From: Psophocarpus tetragonolobus
Taxonomy: Eukaryota > Streptophyta > Magnoliopsida > Fabales > Fabaceae
Assembly: GCA_037954015.1 (NCBI GenBank)
Contig: CM075690.1
Location: forward strand, 47,946,415-48,010,414
Direction: 5' to 3'
Length of the DNA: 64,000 nt
Part shown: in pieces, positions 33,277 through 44,738 of the stretch
Position numbering within the stretch: the first letter of the stretch is position 1
Layout of the letters: every line of letters begins with the position of its first letter
Made by a program: the position numbers and the translations under genes
Notes under the pieces: model-generated
What the model was told of the DNA's origin: nothing
The model's input: the letters and a program-made list of their open reading frames with translations, nothing else
The model's database searches: none

Positions 33277-34739
33277 TATTTCTAGAGGTTAAATTAATTC
33301 AAATTCCTCAAACAAAATATTTAAATTGTGAAGGGAAAAAAGAAGTTAGAGTGCAACACGTTAAGGTGGCCAATCTCGTTTTTTCTTCTTTTTTACTGAA
33401 ATTAATTATCTAAAAAATTAGAAAATATTTAGAGTTTAATAATTATGTACCGGTAGTGTAAAAATACACTAACATTCAATCATAACATTTAAAGTATTAA
33501 TGATTAAAATTAATACATTTACCATATATGAAGGGTTGTGCGATTGAATAAATTCTTTAACTAAAAATGCCTAAGTTTTCTTCTTCTCAATACTTTATAT
33601 TTATAATATATTGTGACAAAAAAGTGGCATCCTTATAAATATAAGTTATATATATTCTTGTGAAATAAATTTCTATACGAAGTTTGTCAATCTCTAATAT
33701 TAACATATGCAGGCAAAAAATTAATAAATGAATGGCTGCAAGCATCCAGCATAAACATTTTAAATATTATTTATTTATATTTATTTCTTTCTTCTTATTT
33801 CATTAATTGCATTATTCAATTACTGCTATTACTTTATCTTCTCTTGTCACACTATAATAATTCCATGACAATATTTATTTTAATACCAATTAGTGATTTT
33901 TGTATTAGTTTAAATTTTATTATTTAGCTTAACCACTGATACTGAATTTGAATCGAAGTGACACAACTATATTAAATTTCCCTAAATTTGGACATGGATT
34001 CCCTACAACAATGAAAGGTGTGATCTAGCTGTGTTAACGTCATTTTTTTCATAATGAACCCACAAGTTACAAAATTAATGTTTGTGCTATAATTTTATTA
34101 CCTCCTACAAAAATAAGCACATAATTCAAACGGACTCTTATTCTCTAAAATAAAATATTCCAATTCGTTGGGAAAATTTATCTTTGGAGAAATATAGAAA
34201 AAGAATTACATAAAAAAATTTAGGATCTGCTTATTTTTGTTTTTAAATATTTTAAGACATCTAAAAATCTGGTGTAAGAAGATGAGAATTGAATTATTTC
34301 TAATTTTCAAAAGATAATTAATGCTCTAGCCTCTAAGAATATAAATAATTAATTCTATAACAATAAAATTAATATTAAAACTAAGTCAATTAATGTTAAT
34401 ATTTACTCTTGCTTCATTAATTATTTTCTTTGAATAAAAGAGAAAAGAAATTAATTCTCATTTTCTCACTCCGACGTTTTAGATTTGTTTTTTTTTTTGT
34501 ATTTCAATGTTAACCTGTTTTGTATCTTTTTTCTTTTCTTCTACTTGTATTATATATTTATTCTAATTTAATACCAATAGCTAAATTTTCAAAACTAACT
34601 GAAGATTTTTGTTTAAGAGAATTACAGCTCATTTGTATGCTGTGTGCGCTGATTTTGTGGTAAAATTACAACTCAATATCATTTTCATGTTGGATAAGAT
34701 TATTATGAGTGGCACGCCATAGCATAGATCTAGGAAGAG
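33277..34739. other. AT-rich intergenic DNA
   Basis: No coding sequence, element ends or RNA genes were recognised. Confidence 0.5.
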
Positions 34740-35275
34740 TTGACAAAAATATCCATATTTATGGATACATGCTCGAATCCACCCAATTTTGACAGGTATT
34801 ACCTGGTTTGATCGGGTATGGGTACGAGTACGCATATTACCAGATGTATTAAACTGAGTATGAGTATGTGACTATCCATCCCATACCCGAACCCGACCCG
34901 AATCCATTTTAATTTTAATAATTATATAATAAGTTTAAATTTATATATTTAATTAAAAATTGTAATTCTTAAAATTTAATTTATAATTTCTTGTTATTAA
35001 TTATTCTTTATATACTTTTTAAACTAAAATATAATTAATAACTTAATATATATAATTTATTTAATAATAAATAAGTAAATTTAAATTGTAAAAAATAATA
35101 TGATGGGTACCTGCGGGTATACCCGAACCCGAAAATACCAGACAAGAATGAGAAAAGAGATTAAAATTTCATATTCATTCTTTTTATACCCGAACTTGCC
35201 CCGCACTTTGCAGGGACGGAGACGAGAAGAGTCAAACCCACACCTATTCCACCCTATTACCACCCCTAATTCTAT
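34740..35275. repeat. GGGTA/TACCC-rich dispersed repeat, possibly a hAT-type element
   Basis: Blocks of CCCATACCCGAACCCGACCC (about 34889), GGGTATACCCGAACCCGAA (about 35116) and TATACCCGAACTTGCCCCGC (about 35186) flank an AT-rich centre in both orientations. The right edge, ATTACCACCCCTAATT, resembles the complement of the TAGGGGTGG ends I associate with plant hAT-like elements. The left end is not clear. Frames within it on both strands are by-products of the repeat. Confidence 0.45.
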
Positions 35276-36219
35276 GAGTATTTAAGATAGCTACATAATA
35301 TAAACTTAGTGAAACTAGAATAGTACACCTAATTAAACTAATATTAAACTGAATGAATGATTGGTACGAAAAAAAAAATGTTGTGATACCCTTATTATAG
35401 ACATAAAAATGAGAGAAGATGAAATAAGAGTTGAAATTAAATAAAGAAATTAAATAAAAAATTAAAAATTAATAAATAAAATAATATAAAATACTTATGT
35501 TAGTGCACTACTGCGATTTTTATCTAACCATTTAATAAATACATTACTATATATAAGTTTTGAGAAACATTTGAAAAAATATTAAATTATTAATAAATGT
35601 TACTGATATATGTTTTTTAACATTTCTTTAATGTTGTGTATATAGTTGATGTAACTGGAACCTAAAATATTATTAATAGGATTTAACGACATGAATTGTA
35701 TACGATATTTATTAAAATGTTGTAAAATCTTATTAGTAGTATTTATTTATAATTTAGTAACATTTTTTAATGTTACTAAATTATTGAGCATATAACAAAA
35801 AAGGTTACTAAAAGTCATATAAGTTGTAGTGGTATTTATTTGCCAGCCTTCTTTACAACATCATTATCTTAATCCTATAATATGCAGCCTACCATAATCT
35901 AAGTAGTGAATATAAGGTTTAGTTCAATATTTATTCGGTTGCTAGGAAAGCTTTCTGCTTATTCCTGTTGGATAAACTATAATTTATTTAACATCTACAA
36001 CTCCACTCAACGATTTTGAACCGCTCAATGAAACTCACCTATTTTGCTAATAATTCAATTTTATAAACATGAACTAGGAGGAGTTCCATTTAAATATAAA
36101 ATATTCAACTACAATTTCCTCTTCCCCTTTCCTTGTTTTTTAGTTTTGAAGACTTGATCATGCAGATTGAAAGTATATTTGCTAACCTAACTAGTTACAT
36201 GATTATACAAGGTGAACTA
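35276..36219. other. AT-rich intergenic DNA
   Basis: No gene or element was recognised. Confidence 0.5.
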
Positions 36220-36976
36220 ATTAAGGATTTGATTGGCAAAACTAAATGAAAAGGTAGCTAAAAGATGAAAAATTAGTTGTAAGTGTTTCATAAAATTAGT
36301 TGATTAACTAGTTGAAAGTTGTAAAATAATAAATAAGGATAAAATTAATTATTAGATCAATAGTGAGGTTTCTAAAATAATTAAAATATATATTAATAAT
36401 ATAAAATGTATTAATATAATTTAATTATATATTTAAATTATCAATTATAATAATTACATATTTAAGTTATAAATTTATATAATTACATATTTAAATTATA
36501 AATTTTGTATATTTAAATTGTAATTTTCTATCATTAAATATTTAAATTTTAAATTACTATAATTACATATTTAAATTATAATTTTCTAAAATTACATATT
36601 AAAATTATAAATGACAATAATTACACATTTAAATTTTAAATTCCTATAATTATATATTTAAATTATAGATTTTCTATGATTATATATTTTAATTAAATAT
36701 TTAAATTATAAAAATGACAATATAAAGTTACAACGTTTGAGAAGAGAGAAAAACTGAAAAAAAATTTATTAACCAAGGATAAGGTTACAAAAAATCAGCT
36801 GATAGCTGATAATAGAAAATTTGTTAAAAATGATAACCATAGTAATTTTTCAGAAAAAAAAAAAAGTAGTGACTATGTCAATAAAAGTAAGTAGTTTTTT
36901 ACTTACTAAAAATGAATTTAAAATCATTTTAGCCAATTATCGGCTACAAAAAATGGTAAGTCAAACACAATCGTAA
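36220..36976. mobile_element. MITE family 1, distant copy
   Basis: It starts AAGGATTTGATTGGCAAAAC, then GAAAAGGTAGCTAAAAG, and shares the subterminal words TAGTTGTAAGTG and AGTTGTAAAATAATAAATAA with the copies at 7.4-9.6 kb. The right end near GTCAAACACAATCGTAAA is the diverged inverted end. The AT-rich body is non-coding. Confidence 0.6.
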
Positions 36977-37345
36977 ATCTTTTCGACCTTATAGTTTGTT
37001 AAAATAATAGCATTAACAGTATTCAAGGTGCATTGGGGCAATTGTTCCCACTAAAATTTAATTTTTTTTAATAATATATATATAATTATAAATTTTCCTA
37101 TAGTGTAAAAATTAATATTTAATATAAATATTGTCTCTGCTAATTTACATATATATATATATATAAATATTGTCCTCCATCCCTAGCAGTATTGTTGTCA
37201 CAGTAATAGCTGCAACCGCATCAGCTTGCAATTATAGTACTACTTTTTGCTCAAATTAAATGTTCAATGCATCCATAACATAGCCATAATTGTTGTATGC
37301 AATGTTGGGGATATGAAAATTCAAAAATTTAATAAAAAAATTATG

Positions 37346-38018
37346 CTATTTTATAGATAGAAAACATATACGGATAGTTAGAATAATCGTTAAGTTATTC
37401 CTACATTCATTACTAGCATAAAATTATTTCACACCACAATGACAAAAATTCATAACACAGTTATCTAACTGCAATTTAAAACCAAGAACATGAGTCGTCA
37501 CTATCACATTCATCATAAACACCAAAAGAGGAATTAGATTTTAAGAGGACCATTTTGTTCTTTGTTTCCACGCTACTTCTTTTTCTCTGAACCATCCAAC
37601 CACACCCAACCAAGAACTTGGATAGATCCAAGTTCTCACCATTATTGACCTTGTCATCACTTATTCTAAGACATGCTGCTGCAAAGGATCCATATCCTCC
37701 TCCCATGGACATTTTTTGCTCCATTGCTTGAGAAAAATTGTTTACTCCTTGCTTGTTCAAATGGATTTTGATATGCCCAGCTAAGCCTCTTCCACAGTTG
37801 AATTTACGCTTGCAATAAGGACAACTTTTTTTGTTTTTAAAATTGACATCATCATCGTTGTTCTCTTCACCTGAAACACTTTTCTCACATAGATTCATCT
37901 GTAGAAGAACAAAAAGAAACATTTAAATTTGAGAAAAATCTAGTTATTATGGTTTTCAAAATGGTGTATGTATACCTAAATTTAAAAGAAACACCTGGGT
38001 GCGTGTTGATGATCGTTA
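37346..38018 (-). repeat. 673-bp direct duplication, left copy (zinc-finger gene)
   Basis: This 673-bp segment is repeated at 44736-45408 with exactly the same length. By eye there are about 4 mismatches (under 1%). It contains the zinc-finger coding frame, ~130 bp of 3' sequence and ~120 bp upstream. It ends GATCGTTA, directly followed by the 5' LTR of Copia-2. Confidence 0.93.
37476..37898 (-). CDS. Single C2H2 zinc-finger protein, left copy
   Basis: The likely start is the Met at 37898 (MNLCEKSVSG), giving about 140 residues; an in-frame Met lies 8 codons upstream at 37922. On the minus strand this ATG is directly preceded by a pyrimidine-rich run and CAG, like a 3' splice site. A GT donor candidate at 37975 would make a 77-nt intron. 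One finger fits CX2CX12HX3H (CPYCKRKFNCGRGLAGH...H). GRGLAGH resembles the GRALGGH of ZAT-type plant regulators rather than QALGGH. An acidic N-terminus and a Ser/Asp-rich C-terminus surround it. Its upstream region was replaced by Copia-2, so expression is doubtful. Role is inferred as DNA-binding regulator only. Confidence 0.6.
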   Translation of the reverse strand: MNLCEKSVSGEENNDDDVNFKNKKSCPYCKRKFNCGRGLAGHIKIHLNKQGVNNFSQAMEQKMSMGGGYGSFAAACLRISDDKVNNGENLDLSKFLVGCGWMVQRKRSSVETKNKMVLLKSNSSFGVYDECDSDDSCSWF

Positions 38019-38527
38019 TGTTAGAAAATATTGTGGATTAGTATCACTCAATATCTATTATCATTAACCGACAATATAAGATATGATTATTATATCAATG
38101 TGGTTATTTATCTTTAACAGATAATATCTTATCTTTAACCGATAATATCTTATCTTTAACCGATACTATCTTATCTTTTCAATATGGTTAATTGAACTGG
38201 GATTACAGTGAGATTGACTCTGTGATGGGTTAGGTCAATCAGATTAAAAGCCCAATTAAGAGAGGTCCCTGACTACCCTGGGGGGTTATAAATTTGCCAT
38301 CCCATTAAGCAAATTTACACATCAGAATTTTTCTCTACAATAACCCCTCAGAAGGTAGCCAAAAGAACCTCCTAGAGTTCCCCTACAGTTCTGTTCAATA
38401 GTGCTCATGGACATGAATGCCAATTCAGGTGCACATTCATTCTCATTCTATCAATTCAATATCATTAATTGGCATACTATAATTTGTGTCTAGTAGAGTA
38501 TAATTCAAAACCTACTTTATACTTTCA
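38019..38527 (+). repeat. Copia-2 5' LTR (509 bp)
   Basis: It begins TGTTAGAAAATATTGTGG and ends TATACTTTCA. A TATA-like TTATAAAT lies at about 38286-38293. Internal short repeats of ATCTTATCTTTAACCGATA occur at about 38120-38175. The start directly abuts GATCGTTA of the zinc-finger duplication. Confidence 0.9.
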
Positions 38528-38532
38528 TCAAT

Positions 38533-38544
38533 TGGTATTAGAGC
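38533..38544 (+). promoter_or_regulatory. Copia-2 primer-binding site
   Basis: TGGTATTAGAGC a few bases after the LTR matches the initiator tRNA-Met type site with one change. Confidence 0.85.
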
Positions 38545-38629
38545 AAACTAGATACATTTTATGGTTGTCAATTGAACAAACCCTATTTTAATATTAAACA
38601 TGCATATTGAGAGAGGGAGAGACCTGAGC

Positions 38630-39390
38630 ATATGCGCGGCGACGGTTGAGTCATCCGCCGGCAGTCGCAGCTGAGTCGCCCGCCGGGTCCAGTGACTCTG
38701 CGGGTGGTCTGTCGCTGGTCCCGGCCCTGCCGTGCCGCCGCCTTCGGTGCTGTTCCACCGGGATGAAGAGCGGAGATCGGAAAGAGAGGCGGAGATCGCG
38801 TTTCAGCGCTCCACCGCCGCGTTTCGAACCTCGCCCTCTTCGTCGCGTTCCGCCCGCTTCAGCGGCTCTTCGCCGCGCACCGACCGCCCAGATCGCGTCG
38901 AGGCGGAGATCGCTTCGACCGTCACGTTCTGATCTGAAGCAGAGAGGGGCAGAGATCGGAGATCGGCCCAAATCGCGTCGTGGCAGAGATCGCGTTTCGG
39001 CCGCCCGCTCCAGAAGTGCTCCGTCGTGTCTCGAACCGCCCAGATCCTGTCGGATCTTGGAGCTTCGGCGCCTCCAGCGCCGCCCGTTCCAGCGGATCTC
39101 CGTCGCCTTCGAATGGTTCCACCCCGCGCGTCTCGACCATTCCAGATCCCGTCTGATATCTTGGCTTCGGCGCTGCTCCGCGCGCTCCAGTGGTGCTCCG
39201 CCGCGTCTCGAACCGCCCAGATCCTGTCGGATCTTGAAGTTTCGACGCCTCTAGCGTCGCCAGCTCCACGATGCGCTTCGCGACTAGCCGCGATCCCGTC
39301 GGTCCTGCTGCGCCAGATCGGAGAGTGAGAGGCGAGACGACGGAGAGTGAGAGGCAAGACGACGGAAGAGTGAGAGAGAGGCGCGAGAGA
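38630..39390 (+). other. GC-rich, internally repeated leader of Copia-2
   Basis: About 750 bp of strongly GC-rich DNA, unlike anything else in the window, lie between the primer site and gag. It contains diverged repeats: CCGCCCAGATCCTGTCGGAT at about 39037 and again at about 39214 (period about 177 bp), and weaker related units at 38800-38900. Reading frames of 100-200 codons are open on both strands because stop codons are rare in such DNA; none shows a domain. It could be a normal leader of this family or captured host sequence. Confidence 0.7.
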
Positions 39391-39933
39391 ATTAAATAAT
39401 TTTCTGAAATTTCATAATTTTTTTTTAAATTATTAAATAAATATTGAAATTTATTTAATTTTTTTTTAGACGTAATTTCAAATTATTTTTGGATATATTA
39501 CTCTTAAATTTTTTGAAGATTGAATTATTACTTACAATATGATTTTTCTATTAATTTGCATTGTAATGACCTGCCTATCGTGGACATAATGATGTGAATT
39601 TTGTTTGTCATATTTTAAGATAATTAAAATCATATGAAATAAAGCATGATTTATGCTATTAATTTACATAATTGTAATTTGACCTATCGTGGATGCATTT
39701 GTGTAAATTTATGAATAAATATTAATTCATTATATTAGTGATAATTATACTCTATCAGTGTGTTGTTATTAGTATAATTTGTTGTTGTACAATACATTTC
39801 TCTTTACTTATGTTAATGTTTTTTGGTACCCTATCGGTGCTAGGATTTATTAATTTAAGTTATAATGTATTGTAATTTGATTAGGGATTTATTTTAAGCT
39901 GAACTTTTAAATCACTTTTTTCCTTTATTGTGA
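39391..39933 (+). other. Copia-2 AT-rich leader segment
   Basis: Non-coding sequence between the GC-rich tract and gag. CCTATCGTGGA recurs (about 39572 and 39682) with a looser relative CCTATCGGTG near 39830, a degenerate repeat of uncertain meaning. Confidence 0.55.
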
Positions 39934-40986
39934 TGTTCAGTTTTCTTCCCTAATTCCGTCAAAACTCTAAACGGAACAAATTATGAGGACTGGAAAGAAT
40001 CATTAGATCTCTACCTGACCATTGGCAATCTGGATTTAGCATCGAGGACAACGAGGCCTGCGCCTCTTACAGATGAGTCTTTTGAAGCTCAGCAAATTTC
40101 TCATGAGAAATGGGAACACTCTAACAGAGTGTGCCTGAAGGTGATTAAATTCACCATGGAGAAATCTATCAGACAGAGCATTCCAGATCTTGATGATACC
40201 AGTGCTTTTCTGAAAGCAGTCGGTGAAAAATTTACAACTTTTGATAAGGCACAGAAAAGCCAATATCTTTCCTTATTTGAAAAGACCAAATATGATGGTG
40301 TCAGCGGTGTACGTGAACACATTATGAAGTTAGTACATTTCTATAATAAGCTGAAGTCTCTCAAGGTTGAGGTTGGTGAAGACACTTTAATCTATCGCAT
40401 CTTGGAATCTCTGCCTTCTCAGTTTGACATCATGAAGACTTCATATAACATTCAAAAGCATGACTATGGAGTGGATGAATTGATTGCAATAATCACCCAA
40501 GAGGAGGAGTCAATGAAGAAGAATAAGCCTAATAGCATTCAGTTCGTTGCTTCTAGTTCAGGTGCTAACAGATATAAAGGAAAGAAGAAAAAGGGTACAG
40601 AGAAAGCAGAACGAAATTTAGAACCCAAGAAGAAATTCTTTAAAGGTTCTTGCAAGTATTGTAAGAAACATGGTCACAAGGTGGAAGATTTCTTTATCCT
40701 GAAAAAGAAAGAGGAAAAGCGAGGTAATCTGCTAGCACTAACTTGCTTTGAATCTAATATGGTTAATATTCCTCCAAATTCCTGGTGGTTAGACTCAGGG
40801 GCTACTATTCATGTTGTGAATTCTTTACAGGGGTTCACAAGCCTGAGGAAACCAAGTGATGTTGTGACGAAGATTGTTATGGGAGATGGAGCTGGAGTAC
40901 CCGTTGCTGACATTGGAGTCGTCTCTTTATGTTTATCCTCTGGACATACTTTATTATTACATGATGCTGTTTATGTCCCTTCCTGA
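39934..40986 (+). pseudogene. Copia-2 Gag and aspartic protease
   Basis: The open frame begins after a TGA at 39931. The Gag start LNGTNYEDWKESLDLYL is at about 39967, but no ATG precedes it, so the start codon seems lost. The gag core continues with LKAVGEKFTTFDKAQK, YLSLFEKTKYDGVSGVREHI and ILESLPSQFDIM. A lysine-rich region follows, then a zinc knuckle CKYCKKHGHKVEDF whose final Cys is Phe. The protease motif WWLDSGATIHVV lies near 40782. The frame ends in TGA at 40984; sequence continues in the next frame, so one base was probably lost there. Confidence 0.87.
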
Positions 40987-41711
40987 GAAGGAATTTGATA
41001 TCTATTTCTGTTTTAGACAAATGTGGATACAACTTTCATTTTGGTGATGGAAAATTGGTGATTTATTATAATTCAACTGTTGTTGGTTCAGGAGTTTTGC
41101 ATGACAGACTTTACATGTTAAACATAACTGATATGTCAGTTAACTCCATTAGTGGGAGTAAACGTAACAAGATTGATGAATCTTCTTCTATGCTATGGCA
41201 TAGACATTTGGGGCATATTTCTAGGCCTCGAATTGAAAGACTCATAAAAGAAGGTATTTTGCATGATCTTGACTTCTCAGATTATGACACTTGTGTCGCT
41301 TGCATCAAGGGAAAGTTCACTGCCAAAACCAGGAATAAAAGTTCAAACAGATGGGATGATGTGCTACAATTAATTCACACTGATATATGTGGACCTATTA
41401 CACCTACTGCTATGGGTGGATATAGGTATTTTATTACCTTCATAGATGACTTCTCCAGACATGGATGGGTATATCTTCTTCAGGATAAAGCAAGCTCTCT
41501 TGAAGCCTTCAAAACCTTTAAAGCTTTTGTTGAGCTGAAAACAGAAAAGAAAATTAAGTGTGTAAGGTCTGATAGAGGAGGAGAATATTATGGTCGTTAT
41601 GATGAGACAGGAAGAAATCTAGGACCATTTGCTCGATTCCTTGATGAATACGGAATTGAAGCTCAATACACCATGCCTGGAACTCCTGAACAAAATGGCA
41701 TTGCTGAGAGA
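40983..41711 (+). pseudogene. Copia-2 GAG-pre-integrase and integrase core
   Basis: The frame opens with LRRNLISISVLDKCGY, then the pre-integrase zinc region (LWHRHLGHISRPRI ... CVACIKGKF). The integrase core has its first Asp in HTDICGPITP (about 41380), second Asp in VRSDRGGEYY (about 41562) and Glu in NGIAER (about 41696). A single extra base at about 41712, just after this Glu, shifts the frame. All three catalytic residues survive. Confidence 0.9.
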
Positions 41712-42534
41712 CCGAAATCGAACACTCATGGACATGGTGAGATGTATGTTATCACATTCATCTCTGCCAGAATTTCTTTGGGGAGATGCCTTGCGAACTG
41801 CTATATACATTCTTAATCAGGTACCTAGCAAATCTGTGCCCAAAACTCCTTTTGAGCTAATGATTGGTAGAAAGCCGAGTTTGAGACATTTCCATGTATG
41901 GGATTGTAAGGCAGAAGTAAGACCTTATAATCCTAAACAAAAGAAACTTGATCTCAAAACTATTAGCGGTTATTTCATTGGCTACTGCATCGGTTCGAGA
42001 GGATGCAGATTTTATTGTCCTTTTCACTCTACACGAGTTATTGAATCTGACCGAGCAGTTTTCTTTGAGGACGATTTGGACAGTGGGAGTTACACACCTC
42101 GAATGATGACCTTCAGAGAAGATCGAACCATGCTTCCATTACCATCTTATTCTCTTCCTACAGACATCTCAATCACAATGGTTCACACAGATGAACAAAT
42201 TGTTGAGAAGCAAGATGAACAAATGACAGAGCCACGAGTTGATGAACCACAACTCAATGATCAACAACTTGATGATGTTGATGTGGCCCCATTAAGACGA
42301 TCTCATAGAATACGCTGACCTTCTATACCAAATGACTATGTTGTATACATTCCGGAGCACGAATATGATCCATATGATGATGACGATCCCATCACATTTC
42401 AAGAAAAACTTCCTGGTTCTCATGCTTCTGACTGGCTAAAAGCTATGCATGATGAATTGTCTTCCATGTCTCATAATAATGTTTGGGATCTTGTGGACTT
42501 ACCAGCAGGTTGTAAGCCTGTTGGATCTAAATAG
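41712..42534 (+). pseudogene. Copia-2 integrase C-terminal region and RT start
   Basis: It continues the integrase as RNRTLMDMVRCML, FLWGDALRTAIYILNQVPS, TPFELMIGRKPSLRHFHVW and the SGYFIGYCIGSRGCRFY region. An acidic linker leads to LRRSHRIR, where TGA (42316-42318) replaces a likely Arg codon. RT start sequence then follows in frame (DWLKAMHDELSSM, NNVWDLVDLPAG) up to TAG at 42532-42534, where Trp is expected before VFKTKR. Both stops are single-base changes. Confidence 0.87.
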
Positions 42535-43968
42535 GTCTTTAAGACAAAACGTACTCCAGATGGAAAGGTTGATAGGTATAAGGCTCGATTGGTGGCTAAA
42601 GGTTATAGTCAACAGGAAGGCGTTGACTATAAAGAAACTTTTTCACCAGTTTCAACGAAGGACGCACTCCGAGTTGTCATGGCTTTAGTTGCTCATTTTG
42701 ACCTAGAGCTACACCAGATGGATGTAAAGACAGCTTTTCTGAATGGAGATCTTGCTGAAGATGTCTACATGGTTCAGCCTGATGGTTTTGTTGAAGCAGG
42801 CAATGAGCATTTGGTGTGTAAACTTAAAAGGTCCATTTATGGACTGAAACAAGAATCTAGGCAATGGTATTTAAAATTCGACCAGGTTGTCACTACTTAC
42901 AATTTCAAGGAAAATGTTGCAGACCAGTGCATTTACTTGAAGACTAGTGGGAGTAATTTCATCATTCTCATATTATATGTCGATGACATTCTCCTTGCTA
43001 GTAGTTGTATGAACCTATTGGTTGAGACAAAATCAATGTTGTGCAGACATTTTGATATGAAAGACCTTGGTAAAGCTTCCGTTGTTCTAGGCATCCAAAT
43101 TCTTCGTGATAGGTCACGTGGCATAGTTGGATTGTCTCAAAAGGGATATATCGAGAAGATTCTCAAGAAGTTCAACATGAATACTTGCTCCCCATGTGCT
43201 GCACCTGTGCAACGTGGTGACAAATTATCTAACAAACAATGTCCTCACAATGATGAAGAAGTGGATGCTATGAAGAAAATTCCATACGCTTCCGCTGTTG
43301 GCAGTCTGATGTATGCTCAAGTCTGTACTCGTCCTGACATTGCTTTCATCGTCAATGCCTTAGGCAGATACTTGAGCGACCCAGGTTTGGGTCATTGGAA
43401 AGTCGTTCAAAGGGTCATGCAATATTTACAGGGAACCAAGGATCATATGTTGACTTTTATGAAGTCTGATCAACTTCAAGTCACTGGCTATTCTGATTCT
43501 GATTTTGCAGGTTGCCCTGATGATCGTAGATCTACTTCTGGATTTATTTTTATGATGGCAGGAGGAGCTATCTCTTGGAAGAGCGTTAAACAGTCTCTTA
43601 CAGCTACCTCTACCATGGAAGCAGAGTATGTTGCTTGTTTTGAGGCCACTCGCCAGGCCATGTGGCTTAAGAAATTGATATCTGACTTTCACATAGTTGA
43701 AAGCATTTCCAGGCCACTTGTGATTTATTGTGACAATACTGCTGCTGTGAGTTTCTCTCGGAACAACAAAAGCTCTACTCGTTCAAAGCATTTTGATATC
43801 AAGTATCAATTTGTTAGAGAGCAAATTCAAAGTTTTCACACTCGGATTGAAAACATTGATTCTGAGGAGATGTTAGCAGATCCACTGACTAAGGCCTTAA
43901 CTGTTGGAATTTTTCTTATTCATGTAACTCACATGGGTTTAGTCAAGGCTTTTGATGTATTAAGTTAG
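42535..43968 (+). CDS. Copia-2 reverse transcriptase and RNase H (long intact segment)
   Basis: The segment from after the TAG to 43968 is open. RT motifs: KARLVAKGYSQQEGVDYKE, QMDVKTAFLNGDL, IYGLKQESRQWYLKF and the catalytic YVDD (residues 130-133 counted from 42589). RNase H: GYSDSDFAGCPDDRRSTSGF (about 43489), TMEAEYVAC (Glu), IYCDNTAAV (Asp) and SKHFDIKYQFVREQI, ending ADPLTKAL. Active-site residues look intact, but no initiation site exists for this part alone; in life it would be part of a polyprotein that is now broken upstream. It ends about 300 bp before the 3' LTR. Confidence 0.9.
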   Translation, partial: VFKTKRTPDGKVDRYKARLVAKGYSQQEGVDYKETFSPVSTKDALRVVMALVAHFDLELHQMDVKTAFLNGDLAEDVYMVQPDGFVEAGNEHLVCKLKRSIYGLKQESRQWYLKFDQVVTTYNFKENVADQCIYLKTSGSNFIILILYVDDILLASSCMNLLVETKSMLCRHFDMKDLGKASVVLGIQILRDRSRGIVGLSQKGYIEKILKKFNMNTCSPCAAPVQRGDKLSNKQCPHNDEEVDAMKKIPYASAVGSLMYAQVCTRPDIAFIVNALGRYLSDPGLGHWKVVQRVMQYLQGTKDHMLTFMKSDQLQVTGYSDSDFAGCPDDRRSTSGFIFMMAGGAISWKSVKQSLTATSTMEAEYVACFEATRQAMWLKKLISDFHIVESISRPLVIYCDNTAAVSFSRNNKSSTRSKHFDIKYQFVREQIQSFHTRIENIDSEEMLADPLTKALTVGIFLIHVTHMGLVKAFDVLS

Positions 43969-44258
43969 TGGGAGTCTGATTCTCTAATTTCTTTAAGAGA
44001 CATGCTCTAGTTGACGTCATTTTGTTCATGTTTCTTATTAGCATTTTATTTATGCTTGGACCATTGTAGTGTCATTTATGGGACTGCATTATGCCATATA
44101 TCTATGAGAAATATTAGTTAAATGCAATTGATTAATATCCCTATCGGATATTCATTTTGTTGCTCAAATTTTTCATATCGCTAATTAAAATATGATATAT
44201 CGGCAATTGTCGTTTTAGCTCAATGATTTGTATGTTGATTATTTATTGACACTATCCA

Positions 44259-44268
44259 AGTGGGAGAA
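44259..44268 (+). promoter_or_regulatory. Copia-2 polypurine tract
   Basis: AAGTGGGAGAA-type purine run ends directly at the 3' LTR start TGTTAGAAAA. Confidence 0.85.
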
Positions 44269-44738
44269 TGTTAGAAAATATTGTGGATTAGTATCATTCA
44301 ATATCTATTATCATTAACCGACAATATAAGATATGATTATTTATCTTTAACAGATAATATCTTATCTTTAACCGATAATATCTTATCTTTAACCGATACT
44401 ATCTTATCTTTTCAATATGGTTAATTGAACTGGGATTACAGTGAGATTGACTCTGTGATGGGTTAGGTCAATCAGATTAAAAGCCCAATTAAGAGAGGTC
44501 CCTGACTACCCTGGGGGTTATAAATTTTCCATCCCATTAAGCAAATTTACACATCATAATTGTTCTCTACAATAATCCCTCAGAAGGTAGCCAGAAGAAC
44601 CTCCTAGAGTTCTGTTCAATAGTGCTCATGGACATGAATGCCAATTCAGGTACACATTCATTCTCATTCTATCAATTCAATATCATTAATTGGCATACTA
44701 TAATTTATGTCTAGTACAGTATAATTCAAAACCTACTA
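44269..44738 (+). repeat. Copia-2 3' LTR, missing its last ~12 bp
   Basis: Colinear with the 5' LTR from TGTTAGAAAATATTGTGG to AAAACCTACT, with a ~17-bp deletion near 44337 and a ~12-bp deletion near 44607 relative to it. The 5' LTR continues TTATACTTTCA at this point, but here the sequence passes into CTATTTAATAGATAG, the start of the second zinc-finger copy. The junction lies in a CTA-type microhomology. Confidence 0.9.

Larger units (their letters stand above)
38019..44738 (+). mobile_element. Copia-2: near-complete Ty1/copia element with truncated 3' LTR
   Basis: It has a 5' LTR (38019-38527), primer site, an unusual GC-rich leader, gag, protease, integrase, RT, RNase H, polypurine tract and 3' LTR (44269 to about 44738). 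The 3' LTR lacks its last ~12 bp and joins straight into the second zinc-finger copy. No target duplication remains on the right. Lesions are few: two single-base frameshifts and two stops. By eye the LTRs differ by about 10 substitutions and two indels, more than the flanking 673-bp repeats differ. Confidence 0.92.

Noticed and set aside
34889..35135. Interstitial telomere sequence
   Set aside because: The words are CCCGAACCC and GGGTATACCC, not runs of the plant telomere unit TTTAGGG.
35081..35285. 60-codon frames on both strands
   Set aside because: By-product of TACCCGAA/GGGTA repeat blocks.
38646..39357. Long overlapping reading frames (up to ~200 codons) on both strands in the GC-rich tract
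   Set aside because: Open on several frames at once because GC-rich DNA has few stops; no domain or consistent start; lies in the untranslated leader of Copia-2.
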